A model generated the notes under the pieces. The model was given only the letters and a program-made list of their open reading frames with translations. It was not told where the DNA came from and ran no database searches. Made by a program: the position numbers and the translations under genes. From Syngnathus acus (taxonomy: Eukaryota > Chordata > Actinopteri > Syngnathiformes > Syngnathidae), in contig NC_051105.1 of the NCBI RefSeq assembly GCF_901709675.1, forward strand, positions 3,401,104-3,465,103: a DNA stretch of 64,000 bases. The letters run 5' to 3'. Below, in pieces: positions 47,301 to 60,800 of this stretch. Position 1 is the first letter of the stretch. Each line of letters begins with the position of its first letter.

Positions 47301-50300
47301 GCTCATCAAGTCACCTCTCCCGCGTTTAATACAGATTTGCAAGAAATACACCCCTTCTTAAAAATAAACTATAAATAAAAAAGGAAATAAAACGCGCCTG
47401 ACGTTTGCGTCTCGTTAACTCGACAATACTTGAACAAGCAAGCTAGCAGGCTAACGACTTAAGCACGACAATCCTAACGAGCAGCGACTGTGTAAAGCTC
47501 ATTAATTCAGGGGAGCGTTAGTGTCATCTGTTACCACCTCCGCATAACCTCCTCTTACATCAGCGGCTAAGGCTGCATGTTGCATTTGCCTGGAAGTAGG
47601 ACATCTTCTATGACTTCTATGATGAAAAGAAAACTGCAATACATACTGTAAGTTGAGTGGCAGCAGTTCTGGCAATAAAACTAATTCTTTTTTTCTTTGG
47701 CATTTGGATGTGACGAGTGGCATTAGAATACGATGGATGTCCCGCGGCATGAGAAGGCACCCTCAATTAGTATTCCGCAACACGGCACGTCCTGCTGTGA
47801 GTGTCGTTGGATGGCGACCGCTAACATTTAATACGTTCGTGACGATTTGAGGTTGGGTTAGAGGGTGACAACTTGGCGCGAAACCCCCGTCTATTTATCT
47901 TCTCAAGCAAACAGTCCAAATCACCGCAATTCCCCAGTTTTGCCGATTATAAATGCGCCGGGTACTTAAAATGCAATCCAGCTTCCCTCATACGCCGGCT
48001 TGAGGAGAAAATCAGACATGATTTATGTGAGGAGAATAAATGACAGATTGCACCTTTATCCAGGCTTTCAATGGGCTGAAGCGAGGGGGCCTGTTGGAGC
48101 ACCCGGCACGGGCAGAGACGGAGGGGGGGGGGGGTTCGTGAAGTAGGTTGGTGGGTTGGTTGGTTGACTGGTTGGTTGGTTGAAGAGAGGGATGAAGACA
48201 TCCGCAGCATCTCTGCTCATTACCATTTCAAATGCTCCGCCAGCGAGCGAGCGAGGCAGACGAGGGGAGAGCGAGCGAATAGAAAGGGGAGTGAGGGAGG
48301 GAAGAAGCGAGCGAGTGGGCTTTCATGTGCGCCGGCACGGAGCGCGAAACTAAACGAACATGAATATATGCGCGGTGTCGCCCGGGCATCGGGAGCGTGT
48401 GCACGCGTCTTAAACTGTGTGTGTGTGTGCGTGTGGAGGTCTGCACGTCCTGCTGCTTCTGTGTGTAGTGTTCAAATGAGTGTGTGTGTGTGTGTGTGTA
48501 TGCGCCTAAGATGATTAGGAATTTGCATGTGCAGGTGTGTGTGGGTGTGCGATAGCGTGTTTTTTTTCCCTTCTCATTTATTTTTATAACATCAGTCATT
48601 CCGTGCGGCCTGTTCAGAAGCGCACGCCGGGCGTGGCTGTACGTGTGCTTATTAGGTCATAACTGGCGCCGCTCCGTGTGTCACACTAATCAGCAAATGC
48701 GTGTGTGTGCGTGCGTGTGCGCGCGCGTTTGTGTCACTGTCTCCCAGGCCCTTATATCTCGCTGCCTGCGTGTGATAAGCCTGGAGCTTGCGGCACTAAA
48801 ACACCAGTACGGGACAAGCGCTGTGCATCTACAGGCTTGTATGCTAGTGTGCGTGTGCGTGCATGTGCAAGTGTGTGAGGCACTATGCATAAATTCGTGT
48901 GTGTGCGTGTACGTGTGTGTGTGCGCACGTGGGAGCCCCAGGGGTCTGCCCCAGGCTTATCACACGCAGGCAGTGAGAGATGCGCTTCCTGAGAGGCAGC
49001 GAGCGAAAGAAAGGGAGGGAGGGAAGGAGGGAGGGAGGGGAAGGCGGGGGTGTTGTTTGCGCAGCGGCCAGTGCCTTGTTTGTGTAGTCTCAGGTTTTCT
49101 CCTCCCCCCTCTCGGCACGCAGGAAGGGGAGAAAAAAAATGCTAAAGGGGGTGGGGTGGTTGCGAGGGAAGGCGGAGTGGGGGGCAAGCAGGGGGGGGTG
49201 GAAAAAAAGAGAAAGAAGCGGGCGGGGAATAAAACGTTTGAGAGAGACACATAAATCACAGAGACGAGCCAGCTTCTCTCCCGCACGGCTGACTGCGCCC
49301 CGCTGCCGTTCACCGCCGCCGCTCCCCGTGTTTGTGTGCGAGCGAGGAAGGCAGGACGGAAGGAAGAACAGCCGCCGCCGCCGCTGCTGCTGCCACCGCC
49401 GCCGCTAACCGCAGTCACCACGGCACATTAGAGGGCCATTAGAACACGATTATACTCCCAGCGCTTACCTCTCATTCACACTCTTTGCCGCCCGCTCTCC
49501 CTCTCTGACTCACACACATCATGACGCACACACGCCTAATCATCATAAATGTGTGTCTGAATGTGCGTGTGACCATAAAGCAACCGGTTAATGAGCAACG
49601 CACACACCTACTTACAGTTTGGTGAATATGCCTCTGCTGGTGATTAAAGATATTACACACGCGAGAGTACGCATGGAAAGCGCAGAGGCAGACGAGCGAG
49701 CGAGCGAGCGAGCGGACACACGGCGCAGCTGAGGAGGCATTAAACTGCGCCGATCAATAAATCAATTTGGAAAATCTGTCCAGAGGAGAGGCGCACAAAG
49801 GACGGAGGAGGAGGGGAGAAGGAGAGAGACAAAGCGCCATCCGGCTTTAATTAAAAGGCAACGCTCGGACGCTCTTTTTACGTCAAGCGCCCGGGAAGCC
49901 ACCGGGTTAGTTTGACAGAGTTTGGAAAGATTTGCGTCATTAAAATAATACAATCATTTGTTCAAAACAATATAAACTCCCTACGTAACCACCATGGCTT
50001 TACACAAGTTTTAAGTAGCTAATTGACTCAATTAAAAAGGCCATACATCAAACAAAGAGTTCATCCTATTCCCAAACGTTTTTGCTTTTTTCGGAAGGAA
50101 CTTTTTCTTAAAATGAGCGGACAATCAATGTTTACAGTTTGGATGATTGTGCAGAATGGATTAATCGTATCATGAAGCAACTGAGGTACAAATAGAGTGC
50201 AGTACTACGCTACAACCACCTGAGGCAGTCTTGACACACGACACTCAACTAAACGGCGCGATAGAAGAACGGAAATAAATCAGCTATGGCAAGTTGAGGA

Positions 50301-51759
50301 ACCGTACATACCATAGGTACCTGACAACACGGGTTAGAAATCAACTATTTGGAAACCTTCACAGAATGCGTTTGCGAAAAATGGTACCATTCAGACCGGA
50401 GCTAAACTGTATGCTTTATACGCTCTTTCAAGGCCTGATTAATCAAGCAACCAGACGGCACTCGCATTCTGACATGATTTATGATTGCGCTGACCCGCTA
50501 AATCTAAGCCCGCTTCGTGTCAACATGCGAGCAGTCAGCAGCTGAATGCTGACTTCTTTTTCGGTTCTCGCTGTTGTTCTGGCAAGCTCGGAATTTGCGT
50601 CACGAACAAAGCGAAATCTGCAACGCAGCGGAGACGGCAAGGCTGCCAAAGCTGATGAGGGCGCCTTCGCATTAAATGCCACCTGGCGCCAAGCTCTTAG
50701 GTGGGAAAACCGGTCTATCTAAAAGCTTTAGGAGCGATGGGAGATTCTTGTCTTGCGCTGGGCTGTGGGGTGGCTGCCAGAACGCGGCACGGCGGGGAAG
50801 AAAAAAAGTCCGCATGCACGAGAGAAAGAGAGAGGAAACGAGCGTCTCCGCTCTTCTCCGTATAATGATTCCACCGATGCTGTCTGCGCGTGAGCGTACG
50901 CGCGAGTGTGTGTATGTGCGCCTGCGTCCGTGTGTGTGTGTCACACTTCGCCTCACGGAAAATTAACGAGATGTGAGAGCGGAGCGAGGCGAGAGAAGGG
51001 GGGGTCGGGGCGGCTGCGAGGAAGGGGGGGGGGGTTTAGCGTGTGTGCGCGCTCGCAGGGTGCCAACGACAATCTGAGTCACAAAGAGAGGAAGAGAAAG
51101 AGCGCCGAGAGGAAAGAAGGGGGAGGGCACGAGCGGAAACCTGAGAGAGAGAGGGGGGAGAGAGAGGGAGAAAGCGGGGTGGGGGGGCAAGAAGAAAGGC
51201 TGCGCTTCGGTGAAAGAGATGGAAGATAAATAGAGGGATGAAGATAGCAAAAGGAGGACAGACGCAAGGAGAGAGACAATTTTGAAAATAGGCGTGGAGC
51301 CGCGTGGCAGACAGGAACAAAGCCGGGCGAGAAAATGAGCTCAATTTAAGCGGCGAAGAAGTGAAGACGGGAAACGAGGCAAAGTGTAAAATGTGCCGAG
51401 AGCCGCGTGGAGCCGAGCGACAGCCTCCCCCCTTCCCATTACCTCGTAGCCCAGACGCGCCGCTCTCTGGAGGAGCGTCTCGCCGGCATTCTTGTTCACA
51501 ATCAGCCGTCTGGCTTCGGGCGGGATGGGCCTCACCACCGGGGTGTCGTCGGCGGCGGCGGCGGGCATCCGGTGCGCCCCGATGACCTCTGGCGGGACGC
51601 CGCCCGCTCTGCCGTTGGCCTGGGGTTGCGGCGGGGGCGGACAGAGCGCGGCGGGGGAGCAGGGCTTGACTGGAGAGCAGGGATAATGATTAGGAGAGGC
51701 AGCTCGCTTCCTCGGAGCCTCTCGCTGCTCACTCAGCTGTGGAGAGCAAGGACGAGAGC

Positions 51760-51836
<77 letters not shown>

Positions 51837-54800
51837 TGTTAATGACGCTGACACATGGGCGCACACAGGAACTGAAGGACACACACACACACACACACAG
51901 GTGGACACTAACACAAACAAACACACACACACATTTCATTGAGGAGGAAACGTTTTCTGCTCAAAACTGTGCCATTGCTGACGTACGAACCACGCACAAT
52001 GGTGCTGTTGTCTGTGCGTGTGCGCGCGAGGCCTTAATGTGCAACATCTGTGTTGTTTTTATGTCAGGAAGACACGCAATGTGTCACACGTGCACGCGGC
52101 GCCTCTGCACTGACGCTACAGGCTGGCACGCCACTTTTCCTTGAACCACTAAACCAACAGGCCTGCGAGCGCCAGGCGAGAGAAGCAGTTGCCTGCCTCC
52201 GTGTGTGTGAGTGTGTGTGTGTGTGTGTGAGCCTGCGTGTGCGTGCGTGCGTGTGTATGCGTGTGTGTGCATGCGTGCGTGTGTGTCCCCTCTCCGTGGA
52301 ATTCCACATCGGAGCAGCTGTCAGGCTGAGGAGGAGCAGGGGAAGAGAGCGGCGCGGGCGGAAAACAACTCGCCTTTTTTTCCCCCCGCAATTTTCCCCA
52401 TGCTCGTTTTTTTCTTCCTCCCCCCGCCTTTTGAAGTTCATGCGCTCGACCGTGGCTGCCACATTCCTCGCCGCACAAGCGGGGGAGGGAGGGAGGCAGG
52501 GAACGCGAGCGGGCCTCGTGTTCAGCGCCGCTGTATAATTGCTCCGGGGTTTTGTTGTTATGTCAGGAATGCTCACCAACACGCACCCTTTGCACACATC
52601 GACGCGCCACAACGGGGCGGACGAGGCGCGCTTGACAATTAAGCGTCGAGAAGAGTCGGCATATACGCAGGCGCTCCGAAGGGAGGCAGCGAGGGCAAGG
52701 GTGGGGAGGAGGCGTCAAAGCATGCCGGCCAGCCGGCCGGCCTCTAAACATTGTAAACACGCTTGCGCTTCCTCTCCGTCCCCACAAGCAGAGGCGGACA
52801 GGCTCGGGCGTTGCAAACAAGAGCGCTCACCTTGTCGTCCTCAGCTGTTCCCAGATCAGCCGGGAAATGCCGGTCAGGGCTGTTAGGAGCGGCCTCTTTT
52901 CTCCTCTCACGCTCTCGCAGGCTGGTGTGTTTGGTCTTGCACGGCCGCTTGCCCTTGGGCTTGTCCGTGTCGCTATGACGACGCAGCTTGAGGGGAGGGG
53001 CGCCTCCCAGCGGGGGCTCCGGGCCCGGAGAGGGAGGGCCGCGCCGAGACTCCTTGAGGCCACGGTCACCTGAGAAGGGGCCCGGCGGGTGCACTCTGTC
53101 CTTCAGCTGGCCGCCGGGGTGAAGGGGAGGTGCAGCGACTCCTGTGGGAGAGGAAGACGGGGAGGGGGAGGGAGACGGCATTAGTGTGTGGAAAGGCGGG
53201 AAGGTATTGCAAGGCCATCTCTCACCCTCTGCTGGTTTATTAATGAGCGCAGAGAGCTGTCTGCGAGCGCCGCACGCCTGCTCGATCAGGAAGAAAATAC
53301 TGCCCCCACCCACCCACCCCGACGCGTCCCCCATAGAGGCACGCGCACTGCAGCAAAGATCATCTTAAACGCAGAGCGGCTTCAAGTTGCGCAAATACGC
53401 CGCTTTCCGAGGAGAAAAACGCAGGGTCCTCAAAAAACCACAAGGTCAAAATGGTATTTAAGGGCTTAATGGAAACCCGTTTCCTCTGGAGGATTATTGT
53501 GAAGCATTTCGCGCACGGCGCAGGGAACGCCGCTTGTGGTTTGATTTGTATTACGTTACAATTTTCAGAATAAACACGCCATTAAATCATATGGCTGGGC
53601 CGGGGAGTGAGGAGGAATGTGAAATTCTATGGCCTTGTGCTGCACTCCTGCACTAATATGAACCCGCCGCCACATACTGATTAGGCTGCCTGACAGTAAA
53701 CCAAACAAGGCTGCTGCTGCTTCTGCTGCTGCTGCCGTTTCTGCAACCACCATCACGTGACTGCTGTAACGTCACTTGGCGCCAGCTTAAAGGCGTTAAG
53801 ATCCAATTTGGCTGGCTCGGCTATCCTAACTCCAAAACCAACATTTGGTCGAAAGAAAGCGATTGAGAGCGCTAAGCGTCACCATTTAGTCCCATCAACG
53901 TGTTTTCTAAAACTGATTCAAAAGAGCCATTTGGAAATGACAGAAATATCGAGTGGGGGTTCCCCCTTTAAAGCCATGGCCCCTTTGACACTGACTGTAA
54001 AAGCACTTTCTTTCCACCTGTTTTGCGTACTGGCACCCACACGTTATTGAGGGGGCTACGTCTGAGTCGGGACGGCACCTGTGCGTAACAATGCAATGCT
54101 GCGATCAAATGGTGTGAAGTTTAACGCCACCCAATTGTCGCTGACGCATTTAATGATCGGATTGTGGGTTGCAGTGTCACGGTGTGAACGCGCACACCTT
54201 TAGAGCCACAACCCGTCGAGCGACTGTTTGGGCTCTGACGTGACAATTTTCGCGGGATCTCTGTCTGGGTCAAAGAGGCTACAAATGAACTCTTTTGTTT
54301 GTTCATATGGCTCTGGAGGGTTATTAAAGTTAAAGTTGTAAGCATGCAATTGTGCACATTGTCAGATGGTTAAGAATTAAGATTCACTCAGTCCTTGCCT
54401 ACTATTGATTATTTCATTGATTTGAGTGGCGTCCCAATACTTTTGGCCGACATAAGGCACGTAGGAGAACAAAGGACAAACTGCAGCCCTGACAGACGCA
54501 AGCGAACTGAGTGGAGGGGAAAAAAATCGTTGCAGGGCTGTTGCCAAGGTGACGTTATCTGAAAAGGTGAAAGCAGGGGGAAAAAAAAATAATGAAAAGA
54601 AATCAGCGGCCAATCAAGGCCTGTGGTTTCTGCAGGGAACATAAAACCCAAATCTTCTCTGATTTATTCACTTTCTTTCATCTCCCGCCTGCTCTTTTAT
54701 TTTCCTCTTCGCCATGCTCGTCCCTCCGCTTCAGTCTGGGCACACGAAGAAGGGAGCGCATGGTTTTAATAAGTTGGCCCCCCACTCCAGTCCCCCCGAC

Positions 54801-57800
54801 ACGCAAGCTCGCTTGCCTTTTTCCCTGCGAAAGGTCTTTGGGTGGGGGGTGGGGGAGAATTATCACACATTAGTCACACTACACCTGCCCACGCATATCT
54901 CCACCAGCCACTTCTCCCGTGCGCGCTTTCATCGCCGTCACAGAGCACGCTGTAGGCCAGCGAAACAAAAAAAAAATTCAAAGCACGAGGGGGGGGCGGC
55001 ATTTTTAGATTCGTGTCCCCCAGCTCCCATCTCTGATTCGCAGCCTTTCCCCCTTTGGCAGAAGGAAGTATCCTCTACCTCATTTCCTTCGCCTGCTTCC
55101 AAAAAGGCTCCTGGGAAATCCCCCTCTAGACAGGCAGCTCAACAAGAAAGCGAAAGCCAAAGATAGATTTCCGTTACCCTGGCTGAACTCGCGCGACGTG
55201 GCGCGGAGCGCACTCACCGTTGAGCAGTCTTTCGCAGGCCCACTTCCTGTTGATGTCGGCTCTCTGCGCCAGCGCCCGCTCGTCATGCTCTCGCTGGGTC
55301 TGCGCCGGGCCGAGCAAGCGGGGCCAAGGCTGCTCTTGTTTGATCTGGGGGCGGTCGGGAGAGGCGCCCCCCTGGGCGGGCTTGCTAAGCCGCAGCCCTT
55401 TCAGCTCGATGCAGACCTTGAGCTTGCGCACCTCGTCGTCATCGTCTTCTTCTGCGTCGTCGTCTGCACTGGTCTGCTCGTGCTCGTCTGCGAACAAAAT
55501 GTCTTGTCAGGCCTACGTGAAATTGATCGATAGAAAAGCAAGTCGGGCTCAATCGGTTCACGATTGAAAATAAAGTGTTTCCGTTTACAAATCGTGTTCA
55601 TTGTCACTACTGTATTAAGTATGGCTTGACAAACCATAAGACCGCAATAACCGTGACCCCCATGTGGGGGCGGTGTTGCAATGCTTTCGCTGCTTGTATT
55701 GCAAAATTTTCTTTTTTTGGATTTGTTTTCGCGACATTATGATAACATTGACAATGGTAATTATTTTTGGCCACATCAATCATCGTAAGATATTTCCTTT
55801 CTTAAAAAGGCACGAAAATCAACATGTCATGAACTGAGACCAGGGGTGTCACTTGTAATTATATTTAAATTCAATTAATCTATTGATTATTTCATTGACT
55901 AATTTTTCATTGTTGCAAATATTTACTGCTGAGAGATCAATGTCAAGTTAAACAATAGCTCAAATTGATTCTTTGATTATCAAAATGAAATTGATGACAG
56001 ATTATTTTGGACACCTGTCATTGAGACAATACACGAACTCATGGAGTACTTTGAAACAACATGCATCTAAGTGTTTAACTGGAAAAATGAAACACTAAAA
56101 GAGAAAAATTCACACGGGACGCACGTTTGACTCGTCAGATTTTGGCGGGGAGGAGTGTGGTACCGCAGGGCCGGAGGGGAAAGACGAAAAGGAGGAGACC
56201 CAAACAGATGAGGGGAGATGAAAAGAGCAGCTTTGAAAAGGGAGGTGGTGGCGGCGGTGGGTATGCGGCGCAGAGGAATGGTGTCGAAAGAAGAGAAAGA
56301 CCGTCCCCTCTTCCTCGCTCGGCGCTCAGGCTCGGCCTCAAAGATGGGATTAAACACTTGGCGTGGCTGGCTGCCGCACAGAGCGAGCGACGGGGCGGCG
56401 GGGCGGGGGCGGGAATGGAGGCCGGGCTCTGAAGGGGGTGGGGGTTGTTTCCGAGTAATGTCGTTTAATTTTATGGCTGAATTGATTTCGGGGACTTCTG
56501 TTAGTAAAGCAACAAGAGGCGATGCCAGCAGACGTGCGGTGAAGATTTGAAGAAAGGGAGCGCGGCGGGCGGGCGGGCGCGTGCGTGCGTGTGGAGCCGC
56601 AGAATTAAAAATTCTCACCAGCAGACATCCTGGCTCTTTTCTGAGGGTGGAACATCCTCTCTTCTTCCTCCTGCTCAGAATCCTGCTCCACCTTGAGAAC
56701 GCGCACACGCTTTCCACCGGCGCCAAAGTCATGACCGAGAGCCTCCTCGGTAGACTCTCTCGCCGCCAAGGCAGGGTGACCCCCTTCGGACTCCAAGCCC
56801 AGCCTGCGAGCGCTGTCGCTCAGACTGGCGGACTCTCTCTGGGTACCACACCTCTGAAGGACTGGGACACGATTATTGGGGTACGCCAGCAGGACACCTG
56901 GGCATAGATGGCAAATGGGGAGCGGGGGAGTTATCGTGGGAAGATGAAAGAAAGCCAAGAAACAACGGGCGGCGGTGGTGGTGGTGGGAGGCGGCGTCAG
57001 CGGGAAGACGCTAGTTAAGAAGCAGGCAGCTTTTATTCCGCTTTAAAGACGGGCAGTAAAACTTTGATGGGGTAAAGACTTTTTAATCTGACGGCAGCCG
57101 AGCCAGCAGCTTGATGGTTCACTGCCGACGCCGACACTTCCGCGTAGGCAAGACAACATCCTGTGTACTTTCGCCGCTTGCTCTCCCCCACCCCGGCCCC
57201 CTCCTCCCTCTCCGCCGCCGTGTCCTCTGTCCTCCCCCACGGCATGACCGCACCACGCCCTTCGCACATAGAGCGTGACTCGAACCCCCTCCCTCCCCCT
57301 CGCTCCCAGATTCCCTCTCCATGCCATAATTAGGCTCACACGTCAGCCGCGGCCTCGCTCCAACACGCAGCTGGGCTCCACGCCAACCTAACTAACCCCC
57401 CCTTCCGTCCCTCTCTCTGTTGCGCTCGCTCTCCCATCCGCTCGCCCCCCTTCACACTGCTTTCGCTCTCGCACAATCTCTCCCTCCTCACCCTCCCTTT
57501 CGATCATATCCCTGCGTGCAGATAAGCACAAAAGGCTTCTTGAAAATAAAACTCCCCCCCCTTGCGTCCCTCTGGCTTGCTCGCGCTTGTGCAAGAGCGT
57601 CTGTGCCGACAGAGGAAGAGCGTGTCTTTTTTTAGAGTGACCCGGTCTCGCTCGCCACAGCGTTTGCCGCATGTGCACGCCAGAGCACTTATTGTTTGTG
57701 TGTCACTCCCCGAGTCCTCATTTATGGCACGCTGATGCGCGTGTGTACGCATACATGATGCATGTGTGTGTGCGTGTGTGCTCACCCTCCCTCTCCCCAT

Positions 57801-60800
57801 GCCGGGTGGCGTATTGGCTGAGTTCCAGCGCTCGCTCTCTGCGCTGGCTGTCCGCCAGCTCTCGTCCCGCTGTCGGGGCAGACACGCACACACTGCCGCC
57901 GCTGCCGCCACCACAGCCGCCGCCCTCCTTCTCCTTCAGCTCCAGCTCGGAGAACCGCATCATCGCCCGCTGTGTACGCACATACACACACGCACAAACA
58001 AGAAGTGCAGAGAAATCCCATGAAAACCACTCATTGTCTGGGCGAGCCATACACACTTTCCTCTCTTAAGCTTTGATACGGCCTCAAAAGCAATAATTGC
58101 ACAAATAAAAAAATAGAAATGTGCTTTGGTTTTTAACTTTTCTTTTTTTAAGAACATTTTTAAAAATTTTCAATTCAAGCGCCAAGAAATTAAACCGACA
58201 GACAAGACAAAAAAGGGGTGGTGGGGTGGGGTAGGGGACAAGCATCAAGACGCAGGTTAGACTATTGCAGCCGCTGTGAGTCCATGCGCGCTGGGCCTTA
58301 AAGTCCTGGAACATCTTCCCTTCCTGGAATACAAACATGGCTAGGAAACATACATCTAAGCCCCGAGACAGATGGGAACAGGAGGGGGGGGGGGGGGGGG
58401 TAGGAGGCTGTGCGAAAAAAGGAGTGTGCAGCGACACGGAGTATACAACAAGGAGACAGAGGCCATCAGAGGCAGATGTGATAAGAAATGTAAAGAACTG
58501 ACCTCCCAGTTAGCTGCAGGTTGACTTATATTACTCCCCTCTCGTGATATGACTTCCATCTAAGCAATTAGAATGGGGGGGGTATGGGCTCAATATAACT
58601 GTCCATCAATTCATTCTCGAGTTTATTGTAAAGGTTTCTCCACTGTTTCGTGACACATTCACAAGGCAGTCCCACAAAATGACAAAAAACAACTCAACAG
58701 GTCAGCACAAAACTATCGAATCATTTCTGAGCAAGATGTTGGTTCATAATGAGTGTAAATAGGCATTCGCTTTTTGTTTCCGCGAAACAAATTCAATTAT
58801 CACACATCCAGAAATTGCGCATTTGATAGTTTTGTGCCGCAGCTGCGCATTGACAAGCATGACACAAACAAAACCACAGTTCACAAGGATGCCTTCAACA
58901 ACACAGACAGACATTTGGGACACATTAACAAATCTGCCTCTGCGTCAGTGGATAACAAAGCATAGGGTTTGTTGGCTTTTTATTATGCGGAATGTTGGCG
59001 CATGGATGCGAACCGCATGACAAGTGAAGCGGGGGAAAAAACACAGAACGGTAGCTCCAACGTGTGTTTGTGAGCGACAAATGTCAAGTGTCCTAATCAA
59101 GGGTGTGTAACCTATGGGTTGGGGGCCAGGAAGAGCATTTGATCCAGCTTGTCATGCAATTCCAAAAAACGAATTCAAGCCAAGATAAACGGGTGCTTCA
59201 ACAATTGCGCACACAATTTGAGAGCGCCAGACAGAGAAAAATCAGACCGTCAGGAGCGGCGTGATTGCCAATGTACAGTTTGGCCAGTAGGGTGCCAATT
59301 AATCAGTCCAGAGTGGGACCTTCATCACATACGACCACGACAGGTTTGGTCGTGCTCTGACCTTGAGCCTCTGACTTGAGCTGTGTGTTCTAAGGCAAGA
59401 AACGTGGCTCACATGGTGGACACACAATGCCAAATATTTTGCAAAATTAACATTACCCATCTGTTTGGTGTGTGTGCTTCACATTTGCTAGCAATTAGAC
59501 AAAATCTCCAGGACTGGTTCATTTTTGAAGGACCCTTGGAAATGGCCAAACAAGCCTAAAATGGCCGTTCAAACCAAAATGGCTTCCGGTGCCTTTTTGG
59601 GTATGGATGTTTTTTGTGGTTATACTGATGAGCGAAATGCCTAGCGACCACACAGTTTCATCAGGATGAAAACAATTTGGTGAGCTTTTGTGCCCTTCAC
59701 AATGGTGAAAAATGCCCCTCCGGAGACGTTGTACAGGATAGGGAAAAAGGTTCCCGCCCTTGGTGTAATTTATGTGGACGTAATTTGATGTGTGCTGAGT
59801 GAAAGAAAGAAGGGGTGAGTGAGTGAGTGGTTGGGGCGGTCTTTAGCCAAAAGGGGCACAGGAGAATTATGACCTTGGACAGCAACCAGGCAAGTAGGGC
59901 AGCACAGCGGATTGGTGGGTAGCAACTAGGTGTGTGGGTGTGGGGGGGGGTCACAGCCAAACAGGAAAGCCCAGCTAGGGCAGCTGCTCATTCTTAAGCA
60001 CGCACGACAAGCCCTCCACTGCCCCTCACCTTGGGGTTAAGCATAGCCGGCGGCAGTTGTGCGCTGCGAGGCCCGGCCGCAGTCATGCTCGGGAAAAACG
60101 ACGCGGCGCCAAACACGCGTTCTCGCCCTGGGGCACTCGCACAAGGACAAGCCCGTCCGGACGCACAGAGAATAACCTTTAGCAAATGCCTGCTCGCTAA
60201 TCAACATACAGACATGGCAGGCCTGGTTAACCTTTGAACCGCCATCCCTGATGGAGAGCGTCGACTGGCCTTGCACGCGCTGACTAAGATGGTGATAAAC
60301 TAAAAAGGAGGGGGAAGGTCAAGCCTGTTGCCAGGACAGTAGCATGACAGCGAGGGGGATTAGTCTTGTGCTGTGCTGGAAAAGCAGTATGCCAGTCACA
60401 TGCAAGATATGTTCCAGAGGGAGTTCTGGGAATTTTGGCATGGGAATAAAGAGTTTGCCGGGCTTATTCTGGTGTTTTGAAGTACAGCAGAACCTCTTAA
60501 GTCCAACGTACAATTGTGGATAAATATGCTGCTAGAATTGCACAAAAATGTGGAGACTTTTTTTTTTTTTAACGTGAACGGACTTCAAAGCTGTAAGAGT
60601 CCACAGCGTTCACACATCCTCGTTACTTATAATCAACGTTTGCCTGGCATGTTTTTAATATTAACCGAGGTTAATTTCATTTTTACACTTGTGTGGCAAT
60701 TAAAAGTATTAATAATGTAAGCCACATCCATTTGAGCGATCAGCTTTTCATTACATCATCCATAAATGGACTTTATTGTTTTTCACATTTGAATATAACA

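Larger units (their letters stand above)
45104..51442. other. bcor: Largest bcor intron seen, GC-rich and repeat-dense
   Basis: It contains the hAT-like element, long GT/CA-rich stretches, poly-G runs (46260, 48122, 51019, 51180) and a (CGAG)n tract near 49695-49712. Many open frames on both strands here are products of GC-rich simple sequence; none shows a recognisable domain. Confidence 0.6.
44431..51736 (-). other. bcor: bcor ankyrin-repeat exons
   Basis: Exons 51443-51736, 44937-45103 and 44431-44576 encode the ankyrin repeats: [60 protein letters not shown], and [20 protein letters not shown]. They are nearly identical to human BCOR. The 6.3-kb intron between the first two exons contains the hAT-like element. 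Confidence 0.94.

Noticed and set aside
48643-49254. 203-codon plus-strand open frame rich in Cys/Val
   Set aside because: Translation of GT-rich simple repeats in a bcor intron.
51739-51942. Arg-Glu repeat protein
   Set aside because: Translation of the (GA)n microsatellite.
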